This document shows positions 1 to 12,600 of a DNA stretch of 64,000 bases, one piece after another. The notes under the pieces were generated by a model. That model was given only the letters and a program-made list of their open reading frames with translations. It was not told where the DNA came from and made no database searches. Numbering within the stretch: the first letter of the stretch is position 1; each line of letters starts with the position of its first letter. Location: positions 726,001 to 790,000 of the forward strand of contig JAQFVV010012424.1 in assembly GCA_028023455.1 (NCBI GenBank), given 5' to 3'. The stretch comes from Epiperipatus broadwayi (taxonomy: Eukaryota > Onychophora > Udeonychophora > Euonychophora > Peripatidae). The translations under genes were made by a program, and so were the position numbers.

Positions 1-493
1 TTGTATAATAATTTAAAATAACACGGAGTATATTTTTATTTTTACAAAACATTAATATTTTCATTATTCACATTACAAATTAAATAAGAAAGATGATAAT
101 TTAATATGAGAATACATGCATATATATGAGAGTGAAGTGTGTGTGTACAATTGGTTTGCATATATATATATTAGTCAGAGAAGGACAACAACAGATTAAT
201 AAATGTGTGTATTGTATTAAATTATTCTTAATTTTTTTTTTAAAAAAAGAGGCAAAAAAAAAAAAAAATTTAAATGTAGTATTTATTAAGAAAATATCAT
301 TTATTTTATTTATCTTATTAAAATTTTTAAAATAATATTCTTTAAAAGTCATGTGATAAAAAAAATATATAGCTAAATCTATGAAAGACTTTGGAAAGTG
401 AAATCAAATGATATGAGTATGAAAGGCGTGGCAAAACAAGAAACTTTCTAAAAGTTCATTGATATAGCTTTCTTCGAACATGAATAGAAAAAT
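1..493. other. AT-rich stretch, no gene seen
   Basis: Poly-T, poly-A and TA-rich low-complexity DNA. Short open frames here are lysine/phenylalanine-rich artefacts of A/T runs. One copy of the recurrent octamer TCATGTGA lies at 349-356. Confidence 0.6.
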
Positions 494-507
494 ATAGATT
501 TTCTTTT

Positions 508-613
508 TTTTTTTTATGTGTCATAGCATCGGCCGGAATGCGAACCCGCAACCCAGGCAACTGTCTGCAAGTGCAAGGCAGTCGCGCTGACCTCTCGACC
601 ACCAATGCAAGAC
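508..613 (-). mobile_element. tRNA-derived SINE, copy 1
   Basis: On the minus strand the body starts near 613 (TGTCTTGCATTGG), has an A box TGGTCGAGAGG (601-591) fitting the Pol III consensus and a B box-like GGTTCGCATTC (546-536), and ends in GATGCTATGACACAT plus a poly-A tail (the T run at 506-515). A perfect 14-bp target-site duplication ATAGATTTTCTTTT flanks it at 494-507 and 614-627. It is clearly a retroposed element of about 105 bp related to a tRNA with a long variable arm (Ser/Leu-like head). Confidence 0.9.
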
Positions 614-627
614 ATAGATTTTCTTTT

Positions 628-1841
628 GTTCAGTAAAATGTACTATTGCAATGAGGATTGTATTTTAAAACTGAATACTGTAAATATCCAAATGGTGGAA
701 GATTAAATTCACTCTAGGTTGAGGTCTATAATTACCTCAGGAATTATCTTCTTCACCAAAAGCGCCAGGCTGTATACAAAATTAACTGTTATCCAGTCAT
801 CATTCTCAAAGTATTATAAAATAAAATTATATCAACAACAGCTCCAAAAAAAAGTTGCAAAGTACTCAAGTGACAGTATCCTATTATTTAATTTTAACAA
901 TAAAATTTTATCCTATTTTAACTAAAAGTATAAAATTCTTACTTCATTATTATAAAACTTGCTGACCTATTTTTAAATGTTTAGTATATTCTATCTAATG
1001 GATACATTATCTTCAAACAACTTGTTCTAAACTATTTATGGAATGGAAGGATTTAGATATGCCTAATATTGCTGTTATATATATTATTATCGCACTGTAT
1101 TATCATCAACATAGTGAACATTAGTCAAAAAAAAAACAGGGGCTGCTTAGCTTATTTATTAAAAAAAAAAAAGAAGTCACCCTGAATAGATAATAGTTAC
1201 ATGTAATATTTCATACATTATTATATAATGTGTACATGATATTTATGTGGGTTAATATTATTTAGGTATAAAAGAAATACATCCATTTTTTTTATTAAAT
1301 CTGATTACCTTTTTATTTATTTTAATGTACAAAAATACTGTACATTTATACCAGATGTTAAGCATAAAGATTAAGTATGATCATCATATTTATATAATGC
1401 ACATTTAAAACAGACACATATATACATTTTTTAAGGTTATTCTAACAAAAGCAATAATTCAATAAATAACTTTCATTTTTTTAAAAGCAATATTTGTATA
1501 TGTTTATATTTTCCTTTGTTTGTAAATAAACCTTATTATTTTATTTTTAAAACTTGAATTTGTAATTTTTTTTATTACCGATAACTCATTGTTGTGTAAT
1601 AGTTTAATAGCCTCAAATATATTTAAACTCTAAGATATTGTTTGATTATAGATATTTAGTAGAGAAAAATGTTATTAGGTATAAAAGAGTATTGAATTTA
1701 CCCATGATGCTCAATTGGATTTTATTGTAGCACATTTCAAATATTCACATATATAATTTAAAGGATATATCTAAGAAGACATGTCAGTGCTTACATAAAA
1801 GATACAAATAAATAATATAAAAACTCTGTCAGATAATGAAA
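628..1841. other. No gene seen
   Basis: AT-rich sequence without recognisable coding exons or repeats. No hexosaminidase exon was found here on the minus strand. Confidence 0.5.
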
Positions 1842-2441
1842 ATTATTCTACACGAATAAAGCATGATAAACAGAGCCCAAAAACATTAATTATAAACAAC
1901 AATTAGCCAAATGCTTTCGGTACTGTATACCAGAATCATGGTGACATACTGGAACTGAACGGTTAATATTCCAGTGCATGCTCAGTGGAACACTAGTGTT
2001 GCGCTGATTAATAACATTTTTAGACTTCGCAATAAACTAAGTCTCTTTCAACTTCCTTTTCCGATCATTTGACTCATTGCACACAGTAGTAATATTTTGA
2101 GCATAAAACTCGTGACCACAATTACTTTCATGACTTGAAAAAACAGAATTAACCTGCAAATCACTTTAGATTTTTTTGTACTGATAAATATGCTGTTGCA
2201 ATCGCATTAAAACATTCGCCTTCGTTTCCCCGAAATAAATAGCATTACAATAAAATTTTTTGCAAGTAATGGAATAAACCACTTCACACTTATTCATTTC
2301 TTCTACATTATCCTTTGAATTGTTTAATCTATTCAAACACAAAGGGGAACGGAATCCTACATTATAATCTTCACTGACAATATTTTTTAATTTCTTATTT
2401 ATAGGTGGCACATAAGGTAAAAAAAAACACTTTTTGACCAC
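1842..2441 (-). pseudogene. Penelope-like element 3' end (GIY-YIG endonuclease), left copy
   Basis: Minus-strand reading gives a linker typical of Penelope-like retroelements (LPYVPPINKKLKNIV, with the FRSPLCLNRL stretch) running into VVYSITC and IYFGETKANVLMRLQQHIY, which match the GIY-YIG endonuclease pattern (Y-I-x-C ... YIGxT ... R ... H). The endonuclease nicks target DNA in this superfamily. An extra A in a run near 2166 shifts the frame. After it, conserved pieces (HESNCGHEF, KLKEAWFI) are still recognisable on this strand. The reverse transcriptase part is absent. 1842-2307 forms the left arm of an inverted repeat with 2451-2921. Confidence 0.8.
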
Positions 2442-2450
2442 TTTATAATG

Positions 2451-2921
2451 TAGAAAAAATGAATAAGTATGAAGTGGTTTATTCCATTACTTGCAAAAAA
2501 ATTGATTGTAATGCTATTTATTTCGGAGAAACGAAGGCGAATGTTTTAACGCAATTGCAACAGCATATTTATCAGTACAAAAAATCTAAAAGTGATTTGC
2601 AGGTTAATTCTGTTTTTTTTTTTTTCAAATCATGAAAGTAATTGTGGTCACGAGTTTTATCCTCAAAATATTACTACTGTGTGCAATGAGTCAAATGATC
2701 GGAAAAGGAAGTTGAAAGAGGCTTGGTTTATTGTGAAGTCTAAAAACGTTATTAATCAGTGTAACACTAGTGTTCCACTGAGTATGCACTGGAATATTAA
2801 CCGTTCAGTTCCAGTATGTTGCCATGATTCTGGTATACAGTACCGAAAGCGCTTGACTAATTGTTGTTTATAATTAATGTTTTTGGGCTCTGTTTATCAC
2901 ACTTTATTCGTGTAGAATAAT
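2451..2921 (+). pseudogene. Penelope-like element 3' end (GIY-YIG endonuclease), right copy
   Basis: Plus-strand twin of the preceding copy, starting at VVYSITCKK and IYFGETKAN and broken by an expanded T run near 2612. The downstream part is open at 2592-2873 (HESNCGHEFYPQN, RKRKLKEAWFIVKSK). Like the left copy it ends in TCGTGTAGAATAAT, which probably marks the element's 3' terminus. The two ends are head-to-head, with a 143-bp spacer that belongs to the longer left copy. Both are 5'-truncated and dead. Confidence 0.8.
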
Positions 2922-3417
2922 AAAAGATATGAATTAATTTATAAATTATGTGCACATATATTTTGGCTAAATTTGAACTCAGACATCCTTAGTCACGTTA
3001 AATGCTATTTTGATGTAATCAAATTCCTTTGACTCCACATAGCACTGATGTTTGCATTCGTCATATATATTTTACCTTGATACTTTCTTCCTACAAGACT
3101 CTCATTGCTCATTTATAACAACTTTACATTTGCACTTCTGCTTCCTAAATTGTAAGATTTTGTAATACAATATTGTTATTGATAAAAGAATAGGTTTCAT
3201 GTAATTCTGTCTAGCTAACACTTTTACACTTATGATATATATATATATATACTTGTTTACACAAACATATCAATAATTATTGGGAAAAAAGAAACTGCAT
3301 GTTAAAAATATAATTCTTTAAGAAGATTTATTACCAAATTCACCACTTCCTTTACTTTGCTGTAATATCTCATATAAATGCAATATATCCGCTATTTTGA
3401 ACACTTTTTAACACAAA
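2922..3417. other. No gene seen
   Basis: AT-rich DNA with a (TA)n run near 3235-3251. Nothing recognised. Confidence 0.5.
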
Positions 3418-3548
3418 CCTTTTATTGTACCTATATGCATATACAATCTACATTTCAACTGTCCTGCAGTCTTTTTCAGGGCGGCTTTGAAGAAGACTGC
3501 AGGACAGTCGAAACGCAGATTGTGTATGCATATAGATACAATAAAAGA
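3418..3548. repeat. Foldback repeat with TGAAGA-hairpin-GAAAC motif
   Basis: Two imperfect arms of about 60 bp (left from CTTTTATTGTACC; right ending GATACAATAAAAG) around a short centre. Each arm carries a hairpin GACTG-CAGGA-CAGTC followed by GAAAC on the right arm (3486-3514). It sits 38 bp beyond the donor of the last visible exon. Confidence 0.75.
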
Positions 3549-3585
3549 TATTATTTTTTAAAAAAAATCATGAACTTAACATTAC

Positions 3586-3664
3586 CTTGACATCATTATC
3601 CAAAATTTCCTGCCAAACAATGTAACTCCTTTTAGGACCCAGTTTCTCAACTATACTTATTAAT
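3586..3664 (-). CDS. HEXA/HEXB: Hexosaminidase exon g (most 3' in window)
   Basis: 79-bp exon, acceptor TTTTTAG, donor GTAATG. It completes a Lys codon and encodes [13 protein letters not shown], with the conserved substrate-pocket Trp in VWQE. It ends in phase 0. The remaining exons (the WYL-type loop, GGEACMW, and the C-terminus) are not visible between 1 and 3585. Confidence 0.95.
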
Positions 3665-6600
3665 CTAAAAATAAAAAGAAAAAAAATATTAATTTTTTTT
3701 TAATCATGTTAACACAAAGTATTATATTAGAAAATGCCTATACAAATGAAATTGTTCTGTTTCCCAAGAATAGAATTAATTACATGATTAATTTTCCAAA
3801 GAAGTTAGTATGTACTTGGATATTTGATAAATGTCAATAATTTTAAAAATGATTCAAAAATTAATTAAATAATATGTATGTAATTGGATATTTGATAAAT
3901 GTTAATAATTTTAAAAAGGATTTAAAAATTAATTAAATAATATATATATATATAATGATGTGAAATTTAGCAAGTTTATTTTAAATAATTGAACTGTCCT
4001 CTAGTTGCCATGTTCAATAACTTTTTACGGCAAGAAAATGATGAATCACTTCTTACTGTATTTTAAATATTTTTATTTAGAGTTATCCAGAATAATAACA
4101 GCCAGAGAGCAAACTTAAAACAGCCTATATATTTTAATGTAAGTTGATTTTTAAAGGACTGATATTAAGTTTATAGAATAGATACTTAATCCATTTCTAA
4201 AACTCTATAATAAATAAAGACATTATGTATATGATGAAAAATAATATTTTAATATTGAATAAATATAATGTCATGTGAAATAAAAACATTTAAAATATAG
4301 TACGAATTGATCTATTTTCTTACTGTAAAAAGTTTTTATGCTGGGTTTGGAAAAGATAAGGGGGATTTAGATTTAAAGGCCATAGAGTTGACAAAGATTA
4401 TGTTGTGGAAATGGGATGGGACAGAATATGGGAAGACTTAGAGTGGGGAATGGAAAATAAAGTGGCTAACAGGTTTATCTGGGCATAGTTGCTGGATATT
4501 CTTGACTTCGTTTAAGGAGAAGCCAAATACATCACATCACATGGAAAATTTATTTACTGTGATCAGAATGGATGATGATGATGGTTTGCGCCGACTAGAC
4601 TAGATTTGATAAATTTCACGATACTATATTTATTCAGTATTAAAATATTATGTATCATTATATATATATGTATTATTGACAACATTAATCTTACTTGTTT
4701 TCATAGTATTCTTCTAATTTTTTATAATCTCCAGTAATATTCAATTGCATCATAAAGTCAGTAATATTTGGATTGCTTTTCCTAAAATAAAATAAATTTT
4801 TTTATAAGTGATTCAAATATTTATCTGGTGTAATCATCTAATCATATCTATATTTTGGGTGTGGTTAGTACATCAACCACCAGTTCTCTTTGATATAATC
4901 GGGTGATTAGACAAAATATAGTAATAAGAGTCACCTCTAACCAGAGAGCCAAATAAAGAGGTGAACCAAATATTTCAATATATAGAAAAACTAATTTTCT
5001 GTACTTAAACTGGGATAGCTTTTTTTCAATTTTTATTCTTAATAAATTAAAGATAATATGAATATTGCTTATAGGAGGAGAACATTGAAACTATGAAATA
5101 TAATCTTAATGGAATTTTAGTTCGGACCTCTTGTTAAAGGCAACTGTTATACTCAAATTAGAAATAATAATAATAAATTTTTTTGAAGAAATACTTTTAT
5201 TCACCATAAGCTTTAAAAAACACATTAAAAGGTAAATTATATATTTTAATCTTTCACAGTATTTTTGATATCATGTGACTAAGAATAAAAGTAGGCAATA
5301 CAAATATTTCTAAATAAGAGCATTGCATGTTTTTATTTTGGTCACATGATATCAAGAATATTGTGAAAGTTGAAGATAATTTTTTTTAACTTTTTAATGC
5401 ACTTATGTAAATAAAAATATTTATATAATATATATATTCTATTTTTTAGTTTTACATAGTTCCAGAAATTAAAAATAAAAATGTTTAATACTATTTAATA
5501 CTGTTAGATGGCAGTACAAAAAATTTATTGCTAGTAAATTATTTTGCTTACTGTGTGGAAGTGAAAAGAAAATTGGAGTGAAGAGAGATAGATTTAACTG
5601 GATTTGGAAAAATCAGGAATAATATTGATAACATTTGGAAAGTGTTTAGTTATGCCATCTTAAATATAAAATGGAAAAAATAAATTTTTTGTGTGTATGT
5701 TATTATAAGGAAGCTTTAAAACTATATTTTACATAAGATTAGTTGACTGTTTTAATAGGTTTCTACTAAAGAATTTTTTAATTTAAGAGAGTGACTTATT
5801 TGTGAAAGAAGATAACGTTTTTGAGGCATAAGGTTAAAAAATGTGTTTATCGATCGCCATTAAAAGAAGTTTTTCTCTTTTTGTATAAAGGGGTTTGAAG
5901 AGTAGTAGAAAAGGCATAAGGTTAAATATAGAATGGAGGACTTGAACAATAAGGAGTATGAATTGCATTTGCATCCCACAATGTATAAATAATGGTCAGA
6001 AAGAAATTAGGCACGCTGTGGTAGTGTACCATATGTGATAAGATTTATCATTTGAAATACTTAAATAAGGCAAGGAAGGATTTAACAGATGTATGGTTAT
6101 ATAGATCATGTGTAAATGTGATAAAAGAGGTGAAAAATGTGTAGCAAGTGTAGACAGTCTGAAAAGAAAGGCAGGAGAAATGCAGAAAAATTTACTTGAG
6201 GAAGATAGAACAGAATATGTTTTTAGTAAAGTGACAAGAGATATGAATAAGTAGTGCAATGGAGATGGCTTGCCAAAGAATAAGTAAGATAGAGGAAGAA
6301 GTAAAGGATATAGAAGCAAAATTAAAATCATCAGAGACAAAGTGTGAGCAGATAAAGGAATTCTTGAATAGAAATGATAAGAAATAAGGAAGTCCAGAAG
6401 GTGGAAGAGAATGTTACGAATGAAGTAGGGAACGTAAACACTGAGACTGTATTGATAGGGGATTCGCTAATTAGAGAATGTGAAGATGTAATGGCAACAG
6501 AAATAAAAACAAGTATGTACAAATATGTTTGCCTGGAACTGGAATTAGGAATGTTACAAATAAGGTAAAGAAACAAGAGAATAGAGATGTGTATGTTATG

Positions 6601-9600
6601 GTAGGGACAAATAATTTGTCAGCCATCAGAGAGTAATGAAAGAGTACATAAAATTGATTAATAATTTGAGTAACATTAAAGGAAGAGTAGAAATAGTTGA
6701 TTGCCAAGTTCGACAATAGTTATATGTTAGACAGGGCATGTTCCATAAATGATATTGAAAAAATTGTGTGAGAGAAATGATGTTATGTTTGTGGATGTGT
6801 GGGATTTTTTTATTAATAAGGAGTTATATAATAAAGATGGATTGCACTTAGCAAAACAAGGAAGCGAAGTTTTAGGGAGTTTGATTTATAAAGAATATTA
6901 TAGTTCAGAAAACTGATGGGGGGGGGGGGGTAAATTGCAGTATTATCAAAAAAAAAAAAGAATGCATGGGATGTAAGAAATAAACAAAGGGTAGCTAACT
7001 TGGATATTAATATAGATGTGGAGAGGGAATGGGTCTGTAAAATTAATAGTAAACAAGTTACTTACAAATGTAATGGGGAAGAAACAGTCAAAAAAATTTA
7101 TAAGAGTAGTTAGGAAAGAAAAAATTGTTAAAATTGGATATTTGAATATGCAAGGTGGTAGGAGATCAGAAAAGTGGCTGGAATTAAATAAAACAGTTAA
7201 AAATAAAGAGCTTGAGGTACTAGCAATAGTGGAAACACATGTAAGAGAAGAACTTATACTGGAAGATTTGGTATGGCAGGGTATAAATAAAAAAGAAAAA
7301 AGAGATTTATGGTATAGGAGTTAAATCAAAAAAATATTTAAATATTGTTAAAGTGTCAAGAACATTTGTGATTTGAGATAATGTTAGGAAAACAAGAATG
7401 GATGGTGGTTATAGTGTATGTGGCCACAGCAGATAAACAAACTAATGGAGTAGAACAGTAGCATATATAAATGCCTGGTTGAGGATATACAAAGTTTCAA
7501 AAAAGATGGAAAGAAAATGTTGATTATAGGGGATATGAATGGGCATATTGAAAAAATTGATATGGATATCAAAAATAGACAGCTTTTAAAAAATTTTGGC
7601 TAGAGAATGAATTTGAGCATTGGAAATTTATCAAATATTTACAAGGGACAATGCACATGGTCTAGAAATAATCTATTTCACACAATAGATTATGTATTAG
7701 TAGAGAAAGAGGGAATGAATAAAGTGTTTAATGATGAAGAGAGAGTATGTAATACTGATCATAATTTCTTTATAATAGAAATGAATAATAATGTGATGGA
7801 CAATAGTAATAAAAATAGAAAGAATAGTGAAAAATGTGGATGGAGAATGAATGATAATAAGTTAGAAGAATATAAAGTAAAGGTTGAAGAAATCATAGAA
7901 TTGGTTGGAGATGAACATAAGGAATGAAGTGAAGTAGAAAAAGTGGCAATAGGGTTTTAAGTATTGATATCCAATAGAATCAAAATAATAAAAAAGTGAG
8001 AGTTAATAAAAGTATAAAAGAGAGGGGGAAAGCATGCAGAGAATATAAGTTTGCTATTAAGAGCAAAGAAAATGAAAAAAATGTTAATGTTAAATGGGAA
8101 AAGCATTTAAAAAAAAGAAGTTGGCTAAAATAGATAATTATATAGACAGAATGAAATTAAATAGTAAATTGTTGGAGGAAATTAATAAAAATGGAAGAGC
8201 TGTCTTGCATTGATGGTCGAGAGGTCAGTGCGACTGCCTTGCACTTGCAGGTAGTTGCCCGGATTGCGGGTTCGCGTCCCGGCCGATGCTATGACACTTA
8301 AAAAAAAAAAAATGGAAGAGCTGAAAGTAAAAAATTTTGGAATACATTAAAAGAAGGAAAGTAGGAAAGAGAGAAATAGTATTACTAAATGATGAGGGAA
8401 TAGAGTGTAACTCTAGAAAAGAATTAGTGACAATCTTAAATAAGTATGTAATGGAGATGTTAGATGTGAAGTACATAATGATAACAAACATAAAAGCAAG
8501 CATATAGTAATGGAAATATTAGGTTTACAGAAAATATATTGAATGAGGCAGGAAAGAAATTGAAACGGTAAGAGGTTTAGGTTGATGGGTAGCAGAGATG
8601 GTAATGAGTTTAAGACATAAGACAAAATTAAACCTATTGTCATGTTTTAATAAGATGATAGAAGAATTTCCAGATAGTGGGATTAATACAAGAGGAAGGT
8701 TACTATGTAAAGGAAAGTATAAGGATCATAGAGAGTTAGTGGTAATGTCAGTGTAAAGTTTTCACATATATGGTGGCTGGAAGGGTAGCAAAATGGATGG
8801 AAGAAAATAATATAGTGGGAGAAATGCAAGGAGGTTTTGCTTCAGATAGGCATATAGGAAATAGTTTATTTGTAGTCACACAACTTACAGATATGAGTAG
8901 GAATATATGGTTCTTATAAATATAGAGAAGGCATATGTTAGAGTAAATAGAAATAGATTATGGGTAAGTTTAGTAAATTTGAGAATGGATGGAGCTTTAA
9001 TGGATTTTAATAAGAGATTGTATGAAAATAATTACTATATATATATCAATAGGAAATATAGAATCAGTTAAAGTTAAAAATGGGGTGGGACTAAGACAAG
9101 GATGCCTTATGTCACCTATTTTATTTTTGTTATATTTGAGAGAAATAGAGGGAGAACAATAGAAAGATTAGGAAGAGGGGTAGAGATACCATTAATTGAT
9201 GGCAAGGAAATATATACATTATCGGATCATTTATTTGCAAATAATGTCTTCTTATGCACAGAAAGTAGGGAAGATATGGAAGTTATGCTGAAGACATGTG
9301 CAACGGTGGGTAGAGATGGGGATTAAATTTAATGAAGAAAAATCAAAATTAATGATTAATACTGGGGAAAGAGAAAAGAAATAATTTTTATTGGGGGATA
9401 TAAAGTTAAGTGTAGTGAATAGGTATAACTATTTGGGAATCATTTTAAGTAATCAAAGAAATTGCTTGGACGAATGGGGAAAAAAAGTGATAAATGAAGC
9501 AATGAAAAAAAAAAGGGTCTGATAAAGAAATTTAAGTTTTCTTATAATAAATATGATGTAGTTAGAATTGTATGGGAGTGGCAGTAGTAGGGTTAACGTA

Positions 9601-12600
9601 TGGTAACAAGGCATTATGTGTTAGTAAAGATGAGTTAGATTACTTAGAAAAAGTGCAAAGAGAAATAGGAAGATGTGCATTAGATGCAGATGTGTGGATG
9701 GCAAAGGAGGTAATTCAAGGAGAAGTGGGATGGTCAATTTTTTATATGAGGGATGCAAAAAGCAAAATAAAAATGTTCAATAGATTGCAATTTATGGATA
9801 ATAAGAGAATAACCAAAATAGTATTTAATTGGATTATGAGTAAAGGGCAGGCAACAAGATGGGTGAGAAAGATAGTATGGTATGCAGAAAGATAAAGAAT
9901 TTATGTCAGTATACTTACACAAAAGGTGCGATGATTGTGATAGAATTATTGAGTGTTATAGTGGCAAGGAATGGGATAGAAGAATATATGCATTAATAAA
10001 AAAGAGGGAGTTGGAGAACTAGTATGGAGTAAAAAGAGATTAAATATATATAGAAGTAAACAGAATATTGGGTGCGAGTTAATTTATGATAACAAGGAAA
10101 GTAGTTTACTGTTTAAGGCTTGGGCAGGATCTTTAGCATCAAGGGAATATACACATAAATGAAAAAACATGGGTGATTTAGTCTGCAAGTTATGTAGGGA
10201 AGGCATAGAAAATATTAGGCATCTATTAGTTGAATGTAAATACTTACAATCAGAAAGGGTACAAATAATGAAGATGAAAGTTGTGGGAGAATAAACATAA
10301 ACAAAGTGATTATACAGAAAGTGGGTTCTTGCTTTTTATGCTGGGTTTGAAAAAAGATAAGGGGATTTAGATATAAAAGCCATAGAGTAAACAAAGATAA
10401 TATTGTGGAAATGGGATGGAGCAGGATAAAGAAGAATATGGGAAAAACTTAGGCTGGGGAATGGAAAAGAGTGGTTAACAGGTTCCTCTGAGCATAGTGG
10501 TGGAGAGATTCCTGATTCCAAAAAAGAAGTCACGGTGCATCACATCACATCCAATATATATTTAAAAATTTAATTTTGTAATTAAAATTTTTAATTTATC
10601 ACTAATGTTTTGCTAAATTTTTTTGCAAACTCTCAAAAATGTATGTCATCAAAATTAATTATGCATGCAAAATTTTTAGATCAGAAATAGTGAAGAGGAT
10701 GAAAATTGAGTTACAAGATTTTATCATGACAATAAACAGACTATGTTAAATAAAAGCATATAAGAATGGAAATATAATAGTTATATATTTAAGTGCAAAT
10801 TTTCCAAAATGCACTCAATTGAACATTAGAGTTTTTATTCAGTACTGGGTTTATCTTATTAATGAACTATGCCTCAAATTTTGTTATCTACCTTTATGTT
10901 TAGTGCAAATCATCTCTACTTCTTTAGATACATGATGATATAAAATTAAAGAGATATGGTTAAACAGAAAAGCTAATATTAAATTGAATGCATTTTAAAG
11001 CATGCACAAATAAATGTATAATTTAGTATTTGTTTTTATTTTTGAACATAAAGGTTGCCTTGACAATAGTGCTCAGCCTCAAATATGCATTAAGCTTATG
11101 TTTAATGTTTTTAATATTTTCTTTTTCTCTAAAGTGTTTTCCTTTCATTTTATACTTAAATAAAGAAGTTATCATAAGGTTTTTTAAAAAAAAATATATT
11201 CTTATACATAATTGTGCATATTCAAACATATAATGATAGAATTTTTATATTGTTGATAAATTTGTAAAACATAAAATCTTGTTCAGTAGATTAAACTGAA
11301 TTCATTTTTAGTTTGTATTTGGGAATGGTTTTATACCAAGATCTACATTAATATAACCAGTGCTTAGAGATTTATTGCTCTACATATTATATACAGTATG
11401 CTTCAGTGAAAAGGTAATTGGTTCTTATGCCATCTGTTATGTAGTAATGAAGTTTAGTAATTCATCACAAAATTTTGAAGGCAGTATCAAGTCTAGATCA
11501 TGAATTATGATGTGAAATGCTTCATAGCTTCGTAGTTCTTCATTGCTATCCCAGCTATCATGAAATCTTGCAAACTACTTAACTTCTTGTAACTCATGGC
11601 TGCAATGTCACCCACAATTCAAATCATTTCAAATGTTTCAGTAACAATTCTGCCTAAATTAAAACAAAACCTAATGTTAGTTAAGTTGATACATCAAGAG
11701 TTAAGATATGAAACACACTGTCACATCTGGTGTTGAAAATTGTGTTCCATATGTGCTAGAATCTCAAAATTTCTGTGATGGATACCTAAACTATGTTTCT
11801 ACATACCATATACATTGTTTCACACATTGTCCTGCAAGCAGTTTGGAGAAAGAAAAGTCATCTTTTCACTGGAACACACTGTGTATATATACATTAGTAT
11901 ATTAAATGGACACATGTAAATCTATACCCACACATATAAATATATATGAGCAAGGAAATCAAGTCATATATCACATAACTTAACTTAATAAGCTTGTACT
12001 ACAAATGTTATATAATGAGCATACTAATAGCTCTTAACAAGCTTTTCTGAATATCCCTATCCTCAGACTGGTTTCTAGATCTGGCTGTGATCAGTGAGGC
12101 ACTAGGATATTCAGGTATTAGATTTAAAAATACTAGGTCAAGCCCCAGCATTTATTTAAGTTAGATAGCTGGATTTGAAGTCATATTGATGTCTGTGAAA
12201 ATTTCAGATTTTCTACTTAATAGATAACTATTAGATAAATGCTGAGGGTTGACCTGGTATTTTTAAATCTAATATCTGAATGTCTTAGCACCTCACTGAC
12301 AACAGCCAGAGCTAGAAACCGGTTTAAGGAAAGGATATTCAGAAAAGCTTGTTAAGAGCTACTAGCATGCTCATTATTTAAAATATAAATGTATATAATA
12401 TACTGCATAATACTAGTTGAAATCCTTTTGAGTGTAGCTGTTTAAGGTTCAGACTTTATATTTATACACAGAGGGCCCTGCTGAAATATTTTAATGTTTG
12501 GATGGGTGATTTAATATTTTCTATTTTATAAATATGTATACAATATGTGCTAATAAATTATTTAGCAAGATGATGCTAAGAAATCTGAAACAATTTGTTG

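Larger units (their letters stand above)
5550..10556 (+). mobile_element. CR1-like non-LTR retrotransposon, nearly full length, inactive
   Basis: A purine-rich coding strand with two decayed reading frames: ORF1 (about 5961-6917) and ORF2 (about 7016-10290). The 3' UTR ends in GCATCACATCACATC. An ORF1 with a PHD-like finger plus an SGNH esterase is a known feature of the CR1/L2 group, which places it there. The SINE at 8203-8311 is inserted into ORF2. At least six 5'-truncated relatives lie elsewhere in this window. The 5' end is not sharp; the coding-strand purine bias begins near 5550. Confidence 0.85.
12016..12375. repeat. Foldback family F2 with hammerhead-like motifs
   Basis: Left arm 12016-about 12150 (ATGAGCATACTAATAGCTC onward) and right arm about 12236-12375 (ending AGCATGCTCAT) are imperfect inverted copies with an 85-bp centre. 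Each arm holds a hammerhead-like core in opposite orientation. The leader TCACATAACTTAACTTAATAAG just left of it reappears before the relative at 16700-16905. Confidence 0.85.

Noticed and set aside
101-352. Overlapping open frames on both strands
   Set aside because: Poly-F/K/I products of homopolymer A/T runs.
526-607. True tRNA gene
   Set aside because: A and B boxes are present but the cloverleaf is not complete, it has a poly-A tail and target-site duplication, and occurs in three similar copies, so it is a SINE.
1-3585. Search for the next 3' hexosaminidase exons
   Set aside because: No minus-strand match to the expected WYL loop or GGEACMW-type motifs, so the gene is assumed to continue beyond base 1.
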